Of a stretch of DNA of 64,000 nt, positions 1 to 8,749 are shown piece by piece. The notes below the pieces were generated by a model that worked only from the letters and a program-made list of their open reading frames with translations, did not search any database and was not told where the DNA came from. The stretch comes from an uncultured Rubrobacteraceae bacterium. GTDB lineage: Bacteria > Actinomycetota > Rubrobacteria > Rubrobacterales > Rubrobacteraceae. The DNA is taken from contig CADCVH010000051.1 of assembly GCA_902806085.1 (NCBI GenBank), positions 26,738 to 90,737 of the forward strand. The letters are read 5' to 3'. A program made the position numbers and the translations under genes. Position 1 is the first letter of the stretch; each line of letters opens with the position of its first letter.

Positions 1-309
1 GAGGTCTACACCCCGGCCTCCCGACGCCGGTACGGCTACTACTCGCTCCCGATCCTGCACCGCGGCGCGCTGGTCGGCAGGCTCGACGCGAAGGCGCACC
101 GCAAACGGGGCGTGTTCGAGGTGAAGGCGCTCCACTTGGAGCCGGGCGTGCCGGTGGGCGACGATATCGTCGCCGCTCTCGCCGGTGCGCTGCGCGACTG
201 CGCCGCCTGGCACGGCACGCCGGGGATCCTGGTAACCAGGTCCGATCCGCCCGGCCTGGCCGCGGCCCTCCGATCCGCGATCGAAGACGCCGAGGTGCCG
301 GCCTCGTAG
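1..309 (+). CDS. YcaQ-like winged-helix DNA glycosylase family protein, C-terminal end
   Basis: An open frame enters from the left edge and stops at 307-309, giving 102 residues of a C-terminus. The segment RRRYGYYSLPILHRG followed by VGRLDAKAHRKRG, then a lysine- and acid-rich stretch, is typical of the end of the winged-helix family that includes YcaQ, a glycosylase that unhooks interstrand DNA crosslinks. The start lies outside the window, so nothing can be said about promoter or N-terminus. A GTG at 112 lies in frame but is internal to the conserved motif, so it is not a credible start. The family call is from remembered motifs, not a search. Confidence 0.7.
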   Translation, partial: EVYTPASRRRYGYYSLPILHRGALVGRLDAKAHRKRGVFEVKALHLEPGVPVGDDIVAALAGALRDCAAWHGTPGILVTRSDPPGLAAALRSAIEDAEVPAS

Positions 310-620
310 CGCCGGGGGCCGCCGTAGTCCGCTAACCCCCGCCATCGCACCGGCGGTTCTACCCTCGCGCGGGCCCGTCCTTCGAAACGGACAACTTATG
401 TTCCCGTCGCGCCGCGAAACTTTGTCCGATGGGCCGAAGAAGAGGGCCGGCGTGTGTCATAAGGTATGAACCTCGCCGGGGTTCTGCTGCGGACGCGGTC
501 CCGAGATCGGCGGAGGGTCCGCGGAGGGTGCGCTGGTGGAGGATCTGGAGGTTCGATGGGCCGGAATGGGTTGCGAAACACGCGGGACGAGAGAGGAAAG
601 CAGGCCGTGCGGGTGATCCT

Positions 621-1862
621 ATGATGGGCGGGTCGGACCCCTTGTCGCGGACCGCCGCCCGGGCTTCCCGGCTCGCCGGCATGAGCCGCAAGCGGTTCCT
701 GCTCTCGGCCGGGGGGATGATCGGGGCGTTGTCCCTCGCGGGCGCGCGGGTGGAACGAGTCGGGGCGACGGGGGCGCCCGGCTACTATGGCACGCCGCCA
801 AACGAGACCGGCACCTACGCGCCGCCGGGCGAGAGCCACTACCTGGCCTCCGAGAGGCCGGAGGTCATAAGCTGGGGCTTTCTGCCCAACCGGGATGCCG
901 AGCCGGTCATGACGGTGCGGTCCGGGGATCTGGTGACGATGGAGCAGATCTCGCACGAGGGCATACTCGAGGACCAGAAGAGCCCCTACGAGTTCTTCGC
1001 GGGCTGGGGCATCCAGGAGACGGATATCCTGGACGACCAGTTGATGGTCTTCGAGGAGGTCGAGCACAAAGGCGAAGGACCGCACGTCGTCACAGGGCCG
1101 GTGGCCGTTGAGGGCGCGGAGCCGGGCGACTGGCTCGAGGTGCGGTGCCTGCAGATCCTGCCCCGCGTCCCCTACGGCGTGAACTCCGCCCGCCACGGCA
1201 AGGGCTCGCTGCCGGAGGAGTACCCGCTAGGCGGCAAGGCCTACTACGGCAACCTCATCACCTTCGATCACCACCGCGGCGTCGGCCACTTCCCGGCCGG
1301 CGACGGCATAGAGGCCCCGCTAAAGCCGTTCATGGGCATCGTTGGCGTCGCGCCGGACACCTCCGAGATGGTCGACTCCGTACCGCCCGGCGTCTACGGC
1401 GGCAACCTCGACGTGAGGCGCCTGATGACCGCCGGCTCCACCGCCTACTACCCCGTGCAGGTGCCGGGCGCCCTGCTCTACACCTCCGACGGTCACGCCG
1501 CCCAGGGCAACGGCGAGGTGAGCCTCACGGCCGTAGAGACGAGCCAGACCCCGACCTTCCAGGTCATCGTGCACAAGAAGGACCGGCTCGCCGAGGAGGG
1601 CCTGCCAGCGCTCAAGAACCCCTGGGGCGAGACGCCGGAGTCGTGGGTCGTTACCGGCATAGACGAGGACCTCGACGCGGCGTTGCGGGAGGCGGTGAGG
1701 GAGACGGTCTCCTTCCTGGTCCAGACCCGCGGCCTCTCGCGCGAGGACGCCTACTCCCTCGCGAGCATCGCCATAGACTTCGAGGTCTCCCAGGTCGTGG
1801 ACGTCAACAAGGGCGTCCACGCCGTCGTGCCCAAGGTCCTCTTCCCCGACGGCCGCGCCTGA
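621..1862 (+). CDS. acetamidase/formamidase family protein, probably exported
   Basis: About 413 residues of the FmdA/AmdA-type metal-dependent amidase family, which hydrolyses short amides to ammonia and the acid. Family-like stretches include a GPVAVEGAEPGDWLEV segment and a glycine-rich GVYGGNLDVR motif. The frame is open back to 429, but the upstream part is low-quality sequence. ATG 621 (or 624) and ATG 681 are the candidate starts. ATG 681 would begin right at SRKRFLLSAGG, a twin-arginine-like signal in which the second Arg is Lys, followed by a hydrophobic segment, so export is likely. No strong ribosome site lies at the expected distance from any of the three. It is separated from the nitrogen operon at 2909 by the antisense crcB. 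Confidence 0.8.
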   Translation: MMGGSDPLSRTAARASRLAGMSRKRFLLSAGGMIGALSLAGARVERVGATGAPGYYGTPPNETGTYAPPGESHYLASERPEVISWGFLPNRDAEPVMTVRSGDLVTMEQISHEGILEDQKSPYEFFAGWGIQETDILDDQLMVFEEVEHKGEGPHVVTGPVAVEGAEPGDWLEVRCLQILPRVPYGVNSARHGKGSLPEEYPLGGKAYYGNLITFDHHRGVGHFPAGDGIEAPLKPFMGIVGVAPDTSEMVDSVPPGVYGGNLDVRRLMTAGSTAYYPVQVPGALLYTSDGHAAQGNGEVSLTAVETSQTPTFQVIVHKKDRLAEEGLPALKNPWGETPESWVVTGIDEDLDAALREAVRETVSFLVQTRGLSREDAYSLASIAIDFEVSQVVDVNKGVHAVVPKVLFPDGRA

Positions 1863-1941
1863 TCCCGGTTCCGTTCTGGCCGAGAGGTAGTCGCCGGTAG
1901 AAGCGCCGAACCCGTGTTCCCACGAGCTTCCGCGATCCACT

Positions 1942-2295
1942 TCAGAGGAGGCGGGAGAGGAGCATCCCCGCATAGACGGCGGCCAGGCCGGCGACGAGTT
2001 GGCCCGCGGCGTTCAGGAAGGCCGGGGCGAAAGATCCTGCTTCGAGCAGCCGCAGCGTGTCGTGGCTGAAGGTGGAGAACGTCGTGTAGTCGCCGAGGGC
2101 TCCGACGGCCAAGAACAACCTGGCTTCGTTCGAGAGGCCGGAGTTCTCGAAGAGGCCGAGGACCACCCCGATCACGAACGACCCCGAGACGTTGACGAAG
2201 AACGTCCCCCACGGAAACCCCGACCCGAGCCAGCCCTGCACCAGGTTGCCGACCAGGTAGCGGGCGGCCGACCCGAGGGCGCCGCCGCCCGCCAC
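1942..2295 (-). CDS. crcB: fluoride efflux channel CrcB/Fluc
   Basis: Small four-helix membrane protein of the Fluc fluoride channel family, which works as a dual-topology dimer exporting F-. Diagnostic motifs are GGALGSAARY near the N-terminus, FPWGTFFVNVSGSF in the middle and the TTFSTFS motif in the third segment, where the pore phenylalanines and the central Na+-binding region lie. The GTG at 2295 is the first conventional start, but in-frame codons upstream (CTG at 2310, then AAA CTA CTC CTC) extend the N-terminus to the usual K-L-L-L-V pattern after a TAG at 2314-2316. A CTG start is therefore plausible. It converges with the acetamidase gene. I saw no fluoride riboswitch signature upstream. 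Confidence 0.92.
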   Translation of the reverse strand: MAGGGALGSAARYLVGNLVQGWLGSGFPWGTFFVNVSGSFVIGVVLGLFENSGLSNEARLFLAVGALGDYTTFSTFSHDTLRLLEAGSFAPAFLNAAGQLVAGLAAVYAGMLLSRLL

Positions 2296-2310
2296 GAGGA
2301 GTAGTTTCAG

Positions 2311-2908
2311 TACCTAGCTTACCGGGGCCCGGGGGTCGAGGCCCCGGAGGACCAGTTCCGCGCCTGAAGGCAGGATGTTGAAGCCGAAGATGCTCTTGCC
2401 CCGATCTATCGAAAAGACGCTCTCTGGTGTGGGCCTCTACTCTCTCGCCGCGTCGCCGCAGAAGCCGAACTATAAAATCCCGCGCGTTCTCCGGTCTTTG
2501 GCCCGACGCACGAATATACCGCCCCACCCACAATGCGAACACGCGTGTCGGGGAATTAGTTCGGCGTTCTCGAACGGCGCGATACCCGCGCCCGGGCAGG
2601 GGAGGTCGTCCGGTAAACGATCATGAGGTGCTCGGCCTCGGAGACTTGGTCCTGTGGGGTGGGGCCACGCTTGCACTTCGGAGAGCCCGCGAAGACTCCT
2701 GCAAAAGCCGCTGCAACTCGGCGGGAAACCCGGCGCGGAGCCGGCGTAAGCGGGGCAAGAGGACAAGGCGGGTGCCTCCTTCGCCTCCGAAATGTAGCCA
2801 TCCGGCCAAAGCCACCGTAGCGGTTCGTCTGTAGCCTGGAGGGCCAACGTCAACCCGGATTGTCTCGCGCTCCGGGGACCCCACGAGAACGGAAGACCAG
2901 GAGGTTCG
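2311..2908. other. intergenic stretch between crcB and the nitrogen operon
   Basis: About 600 bases without a convincing gene. Several open frames exist on both strands (for example 2427-2834 plus and 2470-3069 minus), but their proteins are arginine/proline-rich, show no family motif and overlap one another. The last 10 bases hold the strong AGGAGG at 2899-2904 for the permease. I looked for guanidine (ykkC-type) and fluoride riboswitch consensus strings and did not find them. Some RNA structure cannot be excluded. Confidence 0.5.
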
Positions 2909-4252
2909 ATGGCGACGGAAACCACGCACGGCAGGCGGGAAGGACCCGTACTAGAGGAGGAGTTCGAGCACGTCCCGGTGCCAGAAGATCGTCGCAAGTC
3001 GCTAGTATCGGTGGCGGCGGTGTGGTTCGGGTTCCCCATGATCCTGACGAATGCCCTGTTCGGCGGCATCTACGTGGCGTTCCTGGGCTTCTGGACCGGC
3101 GTCCTCGCGATGCTGGTGGGGAACGTCGTATTGTCCATTTACGTTGGGATGTTGAGCTACCGCGCCGGCAGCACGGGCCGGAGCTTCGCCCTGCAGGCCC
3201 AGCAGACGTTCGGCCGCTACGGGTACGTCGTGGTGTCTGGCTTTCTGGCCACGCTGGTTATTGGCTGGTTCGCTTTCCAGACCGGTCTGACAGGGCAGAC
3301 GCTGCAGACCTCTTTCGGGGCCAACGCGTTTCTGATGACCCTGATCGCGGGCGTGCTGTATATCGCGGTTACGTTCGTCGGTATTCGGGCGTTGGCGATC
3401 CTTGGTTGGGTCTCGGCGCCGCTTTTCGTGGTGCTGGCCGCGTTGGCGATCTTCCTCGTGACCCGAGAGAACGGCCTGGGCGGCGTGTTCAGCTACACCC
3501 CCGAGCCCGGTGTCGCGGGTGCGGCCGGGGCGCTCACCTTCGGGGCCGTGGTCTCCGTTACCATCGCCGGGTTCGTGGACTCAGGCACCATGACGGCTGA
3601 CTTTACGCGGTGGTCCAAGAACGGGCGTCAGGGGGCGCTGGCGGCTTTCTTCGCGTTCCCCGTGGCGAACATGATCTCGATGCTCGTCGGCGGTGTGATC
3701 GTGGCGGCCGGCGCCTCGGGCGACCCGACCACGGCCGGGGGTGACTTCCTGCCGATCCTGGCCGACGGCGGGCCCGTGCTGGCCGTCGTGGCCGTCCTCT
3801 TCGTGTTTATCAACCTGGGCTCGGTGTGTACGCACTGCTTGTACAACGGGGCCGTCGGGTGGTCCTACATAACCGGGGGCAAGATGCGGTTGTTGACGGT
3901 CGTACTCGGGGTTATCGGGGTGGTCGCGGCGCTTGCCGGGATCTGGAGCCTCTTCCTCAACTGGTTGAACCTGCTCGGGGTGCTGGTGCCGCCGCTCGGT
4001 GCGATCATCATCATGGACCAGCTCGTGCTCCGCAGGGAGACCGTGGACGACACCCTCGTCTCGTGGCGCCCCACGGCTTTCTTCTCCTGGGCCTTCGCCG
4101 CCGGGGTTGCCCTGCTGGTCAATAGCCAGGCACCGCGGCTCTCGGTCGCCGTCGTCGGCATAGCCGTGGCAATCGCCACCTACACCGCCGCCACGCTTCT
4201 CGCCGGGCGGCGGAGGGAGCCCGAGGCCGCGCTCTCCAGGGACGCGACGTGA
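2909..4252 (+). CDS. NCS1-family permease (cytosine/purine/allantoin type)
   Basis: 447 residues with about 12 hydrophobic segments. The first begins after a charged 30-residue N-terminus at VSVAAVWFGFPMILTNALFGG, the usual opening of NCS1 nucleobase/hydantoin/allantoin cation symporters. A perfect AGGAGG at 2899-2904 precedes ATG 2909. The stop overlaps the GTG of the amidase gene by 4 bases, so the two are translationally coupled. Since the operon encodes biuret and formamide hydrolases, the substrate is probably a small N-rich amide or ureide, but this is inferred from context. The family is secure; the substrate is not. Confidence 0.88.
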   Translation: MATETTHGRREGPVLEEEFEHVPVPEDRRKSLVSVAAVWFGFPMILTNALFGGIYVAFLGFWTGVLAMLVGNVVLSIYVGMLSYRAGSTGRSFALQAQQTFGRYGYVVVSGFLATLVIGWFAFQTGLTGQTLQTSFGANAFLMTLIAGVLYIAVTFVGIRALAILGWVSAPLFVVLAALAIFLVTRENGLGGVFSYTPEPGVAGAAGALTFGAVVSVTIAGFVDSGTMTADFTRWSKNGRQGALAAFFAFPVANMISMLVGGVIVAAGASGDPTTAGGDFLPILADGGPVLAVVAVLFVFINLGSVCTHCLYNGAVGWSYITGGKMRLLTVVLGVIGVVAALAGIWSLFLNWLNLLGVLVPPLGAIIIMDQLVLRRETVDDTLVSWRPTAFFSWAFAAGVALLVNSQAPRLSVAVVGIAVAIATYTAATLLAGRRREPEAALSRDAT

Positions 4253-5730
4253 GCCCCCGGCCCCCCGAAGACCTCTGCGCCCTGGAGGCGACGGAGATCG
4301 TCCAGATGGTCAAGACCGGAGAACTCTCCCCGGTCGAGGTCGTGGACGCCGTCCTGGAACGCATGGACACGCTGGAGCCCACGCTCCACGCCTTCTGCAC
4401 GCCGACGCCGGAGCTCGCCCGCGAACAGGCCAAACGGGTCGAGCAAGAGGTTTCCAGTGGCGGTGACCCCGGCCCGTTCGCGGGCGTCCCAGTAGGCATC
4501 AAGGACCTCGTCGCCACGAAGGGTATCAAGACGACGATGGGCTCCCACGCCTACGCCGACTGGATCCCCGACGAGGACGATGTCTCCGTCGAGCGCCTGA
4601 AGGACGCGGGAGCCGTGATCCTCGGCAAGACCAACGCCCCCGAGTTCGGCTACAGCGGCGTGGGACACAACCCCATCTTCGAGACCACGACCAACCCGTG
4701 GAACCCGGCCCTCACCTCCGGGGGCTCGAGCGCGGGCTCGGGGGCCGCCGTGGCGGCCGGGATGGGACCGCTGGCGGTCGGCAGCGACGGCGGCGGGTCC
4801 GTCCGAATACCAAGCAGCTTCTGCGGCCTCTTCGGGATGAAGGCCTCGATGGGCCGCGTCCCCCTCTATCCCGGATGCCGCGACGAGCGTTATCCGGGTG
4901 TATCGAGCTGGGAGTCGCTTGAGCACATCGGCCCCATGAGCCGCACCGTCCGCGACGGGGCGCTGATGCTCTCCGTCATGGCCGGCGCCGACGACAGGGA
5001 CCGCTTCTCCCTGCCCGACGCGGACTTCTCGTGGACCGGAGCGGCGGAGGCGGGACTGGAGGATCTGCGCGGTTTGAAGGTCGCCTACAGCCCCGACTGG
5101 GGATACGCGGCAGTTGACCCCGAAGTGCGGCGCGTCGTCGGGGAGGCCGTCGAGGTCTTCGAGGGGGACCTCGGCTGCACGGTGGAGGAGGCCCATCCCG
5201 GCTTCGACGACCCCTACGAGGCGTTCTGGGGGCTTGTGGTGCTCGATACTGACCTGGCCGGGATGCGCCGCATCGCGGAGGAACTCGGCGACAGGATGAG
5301 CCCCCACCTCGTCGGGATGCTGGAGCAGGACTGGACCGCCGAGGACCTGACGAACGCCACGCTGGTTCGCAAGGCGGTCTGCAACAAGATGTGGCGCTTC
5401 ATGCGCGGCTACGACCTGCTGCTCACGCCGACGCTCGCCGTGCCGCCATTCGAGACCGGCATCCAGGGACCGGGTGTCATAGACGGGCGCGAGGTGGGGG
5501 ACACGTACTGGCTCTCCTTTACCTTCCCGATGAACATGACGGGCCAGCCGGCCGCCTCGGTCCCTGCGGGCTTTACCCGGAACGGGCTGCCGGTAGGGTT
5601 GCAGATCGTGGGCCGTCATCTAGACGACCAGACGGTCCTTCGGGCATCAGCCGCCTTCGAGAAGGCGAGGCCCTGGAAGGACCTCTGGCCCCCGATCCTC
5701 GAAGCGGGGGTCGGGGAACGCGCCATCTAG
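4249..5730 (+). CDS. amidase-signature family hydrolase
   Basis: 493 residues with the full Ser-cisSer-Lys triad of the amidase signature family: Lys85 in GIKDL, the cis-serine in GGSSAGSG (about residue 160) and the nucleophile in DGGGSVRIP (about 184), at the normal 24-residue spacing. Members hydrolyse C-N amide bonds in the cytoplasm. The neighbours are a biuret hydrolase and a small protein resembling the C-terminal domain of allophanate hydrolase. It might therefore act on allophanate or a related ureide, with its C-domain encoded separately at 7498. It could equally be a general amidase. GTG 4249 overlaps the permease stop. Confidence 0.87.
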   Translation: MSPRPPEDLCALEATEIVQMVKTGELSPVEVVDAVLERMDTLEPTLHAFCTPTPELAREQAKRVEQEVSSGGDPGPFAGVPVGIKDLVATKGIKTTMGSHAYADWIPDEDDVSVERLKDAGAVILGKTNAPEFGYSGVGHNPIFETTTNPWNPALTSGGSSAGSGAAVAAGMGPLAVGSDGGGSVRIPSSFCGLFGMKASMGRVPLYPGCRDERYPGVSSWESLEHIGPMSRTVRDGALMLSVMAGADDRDRFSLPDADFSWTGAAEAGLEDLRGLKVAYSPDWGYAAVDPEVRRVVGEAVEVFEGDLGCTVEEAHPGFDDPYEAFWGLVVLDTDLAGMRRIAEELGDRMSPHLVGMLEQDWTAEDLTNATLVRKAVCNKMWRFMRGYDLLLTPTLAVPPFETGIQGPGVIDGREVGDTYWLSFTFPMNMTGQPAASVPAGFTRNGLPVGLQIVGRHLDDQTVLRASAAFEKARPWKDLWPPILEAGVGERAI

Positions 5731-5743
5731 GAGGCAAAGGAAT

Positions 5744-6490
5744 ATGAACGGCTTCAAGGTCGATGCTGATCCCTACACCTGGCCCTATGACGGGGAGGCC
5801 GCGCCGCACCGAACCGCGCTCGTCGTCATAGACATGCAGGTGGACTTCTGCGGCGAGGGCGGCTACGTGGACAAAATGGGCTACGACCTCTCGCAGACAT
5901 CGAGGGCGGTAGGGCCCATCCGGCGGGTGCTCGGCGCCGCGCGGCGGGTCTCCGGGCTGACCGTGATCCATACCAGGGAGGGGCACCGCCCGGACCTCTC
6001 GGACCTGCCGGCGAACAAGCGCCGCAGGAGCGCCGCCATCGGTGCCGAGATAGGGTCAGAGGGGCCTATGGGGCGCATCCTGGTGCGCGGGGAGCCGGGG
6101 TGGGAGATCGTGCCTGAGCTCTCCCCGGCGCCGGGCGAGGTCGTAATAGACAAGCCGGGGAAGGGTTCTTTCTACGCGACGGACCTTGACCTGATCCTGC
6201 GCACCGCCGGCATAACGAACCTCATCCTCACGGGCATAACGACCGACGTCTGCGTCCATACCACCATGCGCGAGGCGAACGACCGGGGCTACGAGTGCCT
6301 CCTGCTTGAGGACTGCACCGGGGCCACGGACGAGGGCAACTACCGGGCGTCGCTCGAGATGATCAAGATGCAGGGCGGCGTTTTCGGCGCCGTGGCCCAC
6401 TCCGACCAACTCCTGCGCGTCCTCGACGAGTCGTACGGCGGGGACGCATCGTGGGCCGTCGAGACTTCCTTGAAAGGAGCCGCGCGATGA
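5744..6490 (+). CDS. biuH: biuret amidohydrolase (isochorismatase-fold cysteine hydrolase)
   Basis: 248 residues. The N-terminal DADPYTWPYDG and the segments ALVVIDMQVDFCG and GGYVDKMGYDLS match biuret hydrolase BiuH much more closely than generic isochorismatases. The Asp-Lys-Cys triad is present as Asp30 (IDMQ), Lys137 (IDKPGKGSF) and Cys170 (GITTDVCV), with spacing as in BiuH. The product of biuret hydrolysis is allophanate plus ammonia. An AGGAGG-type site sits in the 13-base gap after the amidase gene, and the stop overlaps the next ATG (ATGA at 6487-6490). The call rests on remembered BiuH motifs; a ureidoacrylate-type activity is the main alternative. Confidence 0.82.
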   Translation: MNGFKVDADPYTWPYDGEAAPHRTALVVIDMQVDFCGEGGYVDKMGYDLSQTSRAVGPIRRVLGAARRVSGLTVIHTREGHRPDLSDLPANKRRRSAAIGAEIGSEGPMGRILVRGEPGWEIVPELSPAPGEVVIDKPGKGSFYATDLDLILRTAGITNLILTGITTDVCVHTTMREANDRGYECLLLEDCTGATDEGNYRASLEMIKMQGGVFGAVAHSDQLLRVLDESYGGDASWAVETSLKGAAR

Positions 6491-7497
6491 GCGGACTTGG
6501 TGGCCTGAACAAATCCGAGGGCGGGATGGTCGTCGGCCTGGTCCAGTACCAGTTGCCCATCGTGGAGACGCCACAAGACGTTGCCAGGACCGCGCGCGAG
6601 ATCTGCGAGACGGTCGTCAGCGTCAAGAGTGGGATGCCGACGCTGGACCTGATCGTCTTCCCCGAGTACAGCCTGCACGGCCTGAGCATGAGCACGGCGC
6701 CGGAGCTGATGTGCAGCCTCGACGGCCCGGAGGTCGCCGCCTTCAAGGACGTGTGCCGCGAGACGGGAGTGTGGGGCTGCTTCTCCATCATGGAGGAGAA
6801 CCCCGACGGCAACCCGTGGAACAGCGGCATCATCATAGACGCTAGCGGAGAGATAGCCCTCTATTACCGGAAGCTTCACCCCTGGGTCCCCGTCGAGCCG
6901 TGGGAGCCCGGAGACCTGGGCGTCCCCGTGTGCGACGGGCCGGCGGGCTCGAAGCTCTCGCTCATCATCTGCCACGACGGGATGTTTCCCGAGATGGCGC
7001 GCGAGGCGGCCTACAAGGGGGCGAACGTCGCCATCCGGACGGCGGGGTACACGATCCCGATCCGGCACAGTTGGCGCATCACGAACCAGGCCAACGCCTT
7101 CTGCAACCTGATGTACACGGTCTCGGTCTGCACGGCAGGCACCGACGGCACCTTCCGCTCGATGGGCGGGGGCATGATCTGCTCCTTCGACGGCACGCCG
7201 ATGGTCGAGGGCAGCGAGCTTGCGATGGAGGTCGTAACGGGCGAGATCGTCCCGAAACGTGCCGACGAGGCCCGCGAGTCTTGGGGTGTGGAGAACAATA
7301 TCTACCAGCTAGGCCACCGCGGCTACGTCGCCCTCCAAGGCGGCGCAACGGACTGCCCCTACACGTACATGAAGGACCTCGTGGACGGCAACTACCGTCT
7401 CCCCTGGGAGGAGAGCGTGAAGGTCACGGATGGAGTCTCGGAAGGGTTTCCTCCTCCGAGATCCGGCGAACGGGCATCTGTTCTGGGAGGCTCCTAG
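6487..7497 (+). CDS. amiF: formamidase AmiF (nitrilase superfamily)
   Basis: 336 residues, the normal AmiF length. It hydrolyses formamide to formate and ammonia in the cytoplasm. The Glu-Lys-Cys triad is Glu60 (FPEYS), Lys129 (YYRKLHPW) and Cys162 (IICHDGM). Family-specific stretches such as EPWEPGDLGVPVCDGP, AREAAYKGANV and LSWG/ESWGVENNIY-like segments favour AmiF over the aliphatic amidase AmiE. ATG 6487 overlaps the biuH stop and has AAAGGAG just upstream. A longer frame opens at 6451 inside biuH but lacks support. Together with biuH this makes the operon a source of ammonia from small amides. Confidence 0.9.
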   Translation: MSGLGGLNKSEGGMVVGLVQYQLPIVETPQDVARTAREICETVVSVKSGMPTLDLIVFPEYSLHGLSMSTAPELMCSLDGPEVAAFKDVCRETGVWGCFSIMEENPDGNPWNSGIIIDASGEIALYYRKLHPWVPVEPWEPGDLGVPVCDGPAGSKLSLIICHDGMFPEMAREAAYKGANVAIRTAGYTIPIRHSWRITNQANAFCNLMYTVSVCTAGTDGTFRSMGGGMICSFDGTPMVEGSELAMEVVTGEIVPKRADEARESWGVENNIYQLGHRGYVALQGGATDCPYTYMKDLVDGNYRLPWEESVKVTDGVSEGFPPPRSGERASVLGGS

Positions 7498-7881
7498 TTG
7501 CCGACGAAGGTCTTTTTCAACGGCACGGTGATGCGCGGCCAGCCCGCCCACGACAACATAGCCGGCGCCGTGTTCGCGCGGGACGCCGCGACGGCCCCCG
7601 AGTACCGGCTCCACTCGATAGACGACTCCTACCCCGGCATGTTCCACGTCGGTGAGGGTGGCGTCTCCGTTGCGGGCGAGCTCTACGACGTCGGCGACGA
7701 CGTGTTGCCCGGTATCCTGGAGACCGAGCCGCCGCACCTGTACATGGGCGACGTGCTCCTCGACAGTGGCGAGTGGGTGAAGGGGATGCTCTGCCCCGAA
7801 GAGGTTGCGAGGAGTAAGCCGGACATCTCCAGTTATGGAGATTGGAGGAGGTACGAGGAGAGCCGGCGGAGCCTCCTCTAG
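7498..7881 (+). CDS. allophanate-hydrolase C-domain-like protein (gamma-glutamylcyclotransferase fold)
   Basis: 127 residues starting with TTG 7498 directly after the amiF stop; GGGAGG lies 7 bases upstream. The pattern FFNGTVMRGQPAHDNI, a central PGMFHVGEGGVSVAGELYDV and an acidic helix after it resemble the C-terminal domain of allophanate hydrolases (AtzF/DUR1) and the free-standing family related to it. In full-length allophanate hydrolase this domain follows an amidase-signature domain; here that partner may be the amidase at 4249. Whether the two parts interact is inference. Last gene of the operon. Confidence 0.72.
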   Translation: MPTKVFFNGTVMRGQPAHDNIAGAVFARDAATAPEYRLHSIDDSYPGMFHVGEGGVSVAGELYDVGDDVLPGILETEPPHLYMGDVLLDSGEWVKGMLCPEEVARSKPDISSYGDWRRYEESRRSLL

Positions 7882-7969
7882 CGTCGGGGCATCCAACTTG
7901 CAGGCATTACCTTCTGTCCGCGGACTGGGTTATGCTCAACCGGCCCGCAACGACCAGAAGGGAGGCGCC

Positions 7970-8304
7970 GTGAAGCTCTCGCCTATGGAGCAGGAGAAGC
8001 TCATGATCTTCACCGCCGCCGAGGTCGCCCGCCGCCGCCGGGAACGCGGCCTGAAGCTCAACTAACCCGAAGGCCGTCGCCATCATAAGCGCCGACCTGC
8101 TCGAAGGCGCCCGCGACGGCAGGAGCGTCGCCGGCTTGATGGGCTTCGGCGCCACCATCCTCTCCCGCGAGGACGTCATGGAGGGCGTCCCGGAGATGGT
8201 AAACGAGGTAGCCATAGAGGCCACCTTCCCCGACGGCACCAGGCTCGTGACCGTCCACGATCCCATCGTCGAGCGGATAGAACGCGCAGCGAGCCGGAGG
8301 AACG
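7970..8304 (+). pseudogene. ureA: urease gamma subunit, frameshifted
   Basis: GTG 7970, preceded by AAGGGAGG, begins KLSPMEQEKLMIFTAAEVA, the classic UreA N-terminus, but stops at TAA 8063-8065 after 31 codons. Removing one A there restores [17 protein letters not shown], then [17 protein letters not shown] and [17 protein letters not shown], the rest of UreA. So the coding sequence is present in two frames with a +1 insertion. There is also no stop at the expected end: the second frame runs on into the next gene. No ureB or ureC follows. A sequencing error could explain the frameshift, but not the missing partners. Confidence 0.85.
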
Positions 8305-8666
8305 GTGGGCGGCCCGCTACGGCACCAGACCAACCTCTTACTGCGCTTGCTGTTGGAGGTGTGCGCCCTGGCGGCCTTGTTCTACTGGGGGATGCGGGCC
8401 GGTGGCGGTCCGTTCGCCAGCATCGTGATGGGTCTCGGTGCGCCGCTGCTGGCCGCGGTCGTCTGGGGCCTGTTCGCCGCGCCCGCGTGCCCGTGCCGCT
8501 GGCCGGATGGCTCGCGGTCGAGCTGATTTTCTTCGGATCGGCCGCGGCGGGGCTCTGGGCCACACGCCGTTTGGCGTTAGCCGTCGCGCTGCTCGGGCTC
8601 GCTATCTTCAACCGGGCCCTGATCCAGGCCTGGCGGCAAGACGGGCGGATGCGGATAAACGCCTGA
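8305..8666 (+). pseudogene. YrdB/DUF2568-like small membrane protein, frameshifted
   Basis: GTG 8305 with GGAGG at 8296-8300 starts a hydrophobic protein, [18 protein letters not shown] and then [16 protein letters not shown], typical of the YrdB/DUF2568 family of small inner-membrane proteins. The frame then fails and ends at 8526. The remaining half ([15 protein letters not shown], then [15 protein letters not shown]) is found in the next frame up to 8666. One missing C in the CCC run near 8481 would reunite them. Function of the family is unknown. It lies immediately after the broken ureA. Confidence 0.72.
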
Positions 8667-8749
8667 CGCCGGACGCGAGGAATTGCCCGACCTCCGCCCG
8701 CCGAAAGCGTAGGCATAACCCCGAACATGAGGGAGACGGTCCGGGTCGG

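Noticed and set aside
2310..2420. Fluoride riboswitch upstream of crcB
   Set aside because: I looked for the conserved crcB-motif pattern on the minus strand and found none.
2427..3069. ORFs of 80-200 residues upstream of the permease
   Set aside because: No ribosome sites, no motifs, mutually overlapping on both strands.
4180..5619. 479-residue minus-strand frame over the amidase
   Set aside because: Antisense shadow; all amidase motifs are on the plus strand and the antisense protein has no recognisable domain.
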